Assembly (NCBI GenBank): GCA_000320545.1
Contig: ADNK01000822.1
Coordinates: 1-22,480, forward strand
DNA: 22,480 nt
From: Bigelowiella natans CCMP2755
Taxonomy: Eukaryota; Cercozoa; Chlorarachniophyceae
Direction of reading: 5' to 3'
Position numbers and translations under genes: made by a program. Below are positions 20,770 through 22,480 of the stretch, in pieces (position 1 is the first letter of the stretch; every line of letters begins with the position of its first letter). A model generated the notes under the pieces. It saw only the letters and a program-made list of their open reading frames with translations, searched no databases and was not told where the DNA came from.

Positions 20770-22372
20770 TCACTCCTTTGAACTCTTCGGAGAAGCTTCT
20801 GCAGTTTTAGCTTCTGCAGTTTTAGCCGCCGCAGCCGCCGCAGCCGCCGCAGCCGCCGCAGCCGCCGCAGCGTCTTCTACTTGCGGCACTGGCCCATCCC
20901 ACTTGGGACCAGTTGGGGATGTCCAAACCTCGTTCTCTACCCTCACTCCCGCCTAGTTGTTTGCAATCAGCAAGTATATGTCAACTTGGTATTATCGTTC
21001 TTTTATTATGGTACTTTTATTATGTGATATTAGTTATATCACCGTCATTACTACTACCACCACCACTACTACTACTGCTTATAACTACACTACTACAACC
21101 TCACCACCCCCGCTCGCCCTTCCCCTCTCCCCCCCCCTTGATACGCCACTCTTCATATACCTTTCCTTCGATGACGGGTCTCGGTTGCTGCAGGCACTGC
21201 TTGTCCAGGATGAACATATTCTGAGCACGATGAAGGGAGACACCACGACACAACAAGGACAACGACAAGGACAGCGAACACCAATATTGTGTCAACAAAA
21301 ATATCCCAAGAAGACTTTTATAATTTTGTCCTTCTGGACGATGCTCCTCATCGTGCTCCCCATTCAAATCACTCTTCTACCTTAGCCGCTCAGCTTCACT
21401 ATTACTTACTACCTGCACGTGGGTAATCAGATCACCGAGTTCCTCCACCTCCTCTACTTTGTGAAGCTGATGATGACGATGACGATGGTAAGATTTATGG
21501 GATTACGGGTTAGACCACGGAGAGAGAAAAATCCAGAGGTGTTTCAACGCGCGATCAAGGGGGAGGAGAAAATAAAGAGAGTGGCTAGGAGAAGGAGGAG
21601 GTGGAGGAGCGCTTTCCGCGCGTATATTTCTTCAAGTGATGTCGCAGGTAATCTCTTAATAAAATAGACATGTTTAATTTATAGTCACTTAATCATTGGT
21701 TAACTACCTCTCGCAATACAACATACGTTCGGTAGGAGTCGAGCAGCCTGATGCATCATACAAAGTCATTATCGTCGTCATCGGCCACACACACTCCCCA
21801 TCGGTGCCGGTACCCTGAAACTAAGAAATTCGCATAAAATTCCTAAAGCAGACATGTAATTGCTTTTATTTCGTTAGACACCACGCATACCACACACTAG
21901 GCGCACGTTATATCCAACACAAAATGGATAGGGATGAACCGCACACTACCTGCGCATCTTCTCGTTACGAGCGAATTGAATGAAAGTCTCCAGGATAGCC
22001 TGGACCATCGACCGGTTGATAAGTGGGGATTATTCAATACAAAGGAGTGATGATAATGAGGAGGAGGAGGAGGAGGATGATGATGTTGACAAGAACCAGG
22101 GCTACATGCATACAATCAGTCATTCAGTCAACAGCATCCTGTCCATATATTCAAGTGTGTAGGTTATATGAGTCAAAGAATCTCCATGCCTAAGATTACA
22201 TCATCATCATCTCCTTCATCATCATCATGCCCCACATCGCATGTTCTCCGAATACCTTCTTGACAGCGGTCTCCTCTAGCTGGGCGGAGTTGTTGTCGTG
22301 GTTGGCGTTGTCCCTGCTTGGGTGTGGGCGGACTTTCAAGTTGGCGACGAGGACATCGTTCTTTACCCGAAC
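20770..22372 (-). CDS. Unrecognised protein, 3' part only, six exons, poly-Ala tail; continues past right edge
   Basis: Minus-strand exons with matching phases: 22372-22256, 21999-21950, 21747-21708, 21466-21413, 21220-21161, 20952-20770 (TGA at 20772-20770). They encode about 167 residues: VRVKNDVLVANLKVRPHPS, QLEETAVKK, AILETFIQFARNEKMR, LLDSYRTYVVLRE, LHKVEEVEELGDLITHVQ, NMFILDKQCLQQPRPVIEGK, VRVENEVWTSPTGPKWDGP, then poly-Ala and KTAEAKTAEASPKSSKE. The middle is helical and charged; I do not recognise a family. The join after the first exon is the weak one: the donor after ...TAVKK (GTATTC) fits phase, but the frame also stays open as VFGEHAMWG into a GAT repeat. The first seen exon begins at a clean TTATCAG acceptor preceded by a GT-repeat intron, so earlier exons lie outside the window. 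Most donors are GTAGT-type, as in OGDH. Confidence 0.7.
20825..20871. repeat. Coding 9-bp GCCGCCGCA tandem repeat (poly-alanine)
   Basis: About five copies of a 9-bp unit read on the minus strand as an unbroken Ala run in the last exon of the right-hand gene. It is followed, toward the C-terminus, by two copies of a 15-bp unit (around 20793-20824) that encode AKTAE twice. Both repeats keep the frame. Confidence 0.85.
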
Positions 22373-22417
22373 CTGATAACACAATATGATACTAAGTTTT
22401 GTACTTTATTACATTAC

Positions 22418-22473
22418 GTGTGTGTGTGTGTGTGTGTGTGTGTGGTGGTGGGTGGGTGGGTGGGTGGGTGGGT
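22418..22473. repeat. (GT)n then (GGTG/GGGT)n tract at right edge
   Basis: A GT run passes into tandem TGGG units with at least five G3 groups in a row, a potential quadruplex on the plus strand, in the intron upstream of the right-hand gene's first visible exon. Confidence 0.85.
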
Positions 22474-22480
22474 CGGTACG

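Noticed and set aside
1-22480. Short evenly spaced repeats that could suggest a CRISPR array
   Set aside because: They are simple 2-3-bp tandem repeats without spacers, in a spliced eukaryotic genome.

Overview
This is nuclear DNA of a eukaryote. Every long gene is split into short exons by GT-AG introns, and most introns are packed with microsatellites (GAT/ATC, GAA, GGA, GT, GA, TA, CTG). The 2-oxoglutarate dehydrogenase reads most like plant and algal forms from memory. A gene for CFAP100, an axonemal protein, means the organism makes motile flagella or cilia. A decayed kinase with an MLKL-type four-helix head also fits protists of the stramenopile kind. My best guess is a flagellated stramenopile alga or a relative; no organelle or rRNA sequence is present to confirm it.

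Layout, left to right. (1) 63-7645, plus strand: OGDH, the E1 subunit of 2-oxoglutarate dehydrogenase, in about 27 exons; its first ~250 codons lie left of the window. (2) 10194-~8530, minus strand: a small secreted protein with a clear signal peptide, at least eight exons, no firm family (weak ependymin-like resemblance). OGDH and this gene converge. (3) 15118-10945, minus strand: a class I SAM-dependent methyltransferase in 16 exons, with a ~296-residue basic Ser/Arg-rich N-terminal extension; all splice phases close. (4) 15252-~16230, plus strand: a pseudogene of a protein kinase with a four-helix N-terminal domain, broken by frameshifts and stops but with kinase subdomains I to V still in order. 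(5) 18442-16796, minus strand: CFAP100, two exons. (6) 18443-20769: a long stretch with no gene that I can support. (7) 22372-20770, minus strand: the 3' part of an unrecognised gene, six exons, ending in a poly-alanine tract encoded by a 9-bp tandem repeat; it runs off the right edge.

The genes form no operon or pathway. OGDH is mitochondrial TCA-cycle enzyme, CFAP100 is axonemal, and the others have no shared role that I can see. Exon models were built by hand from reading frame, splice-site sequence and phase agreement, so weak ends are flagged in each entry. No tRNA, rRNA, CRISPR array or intact transposon was found.
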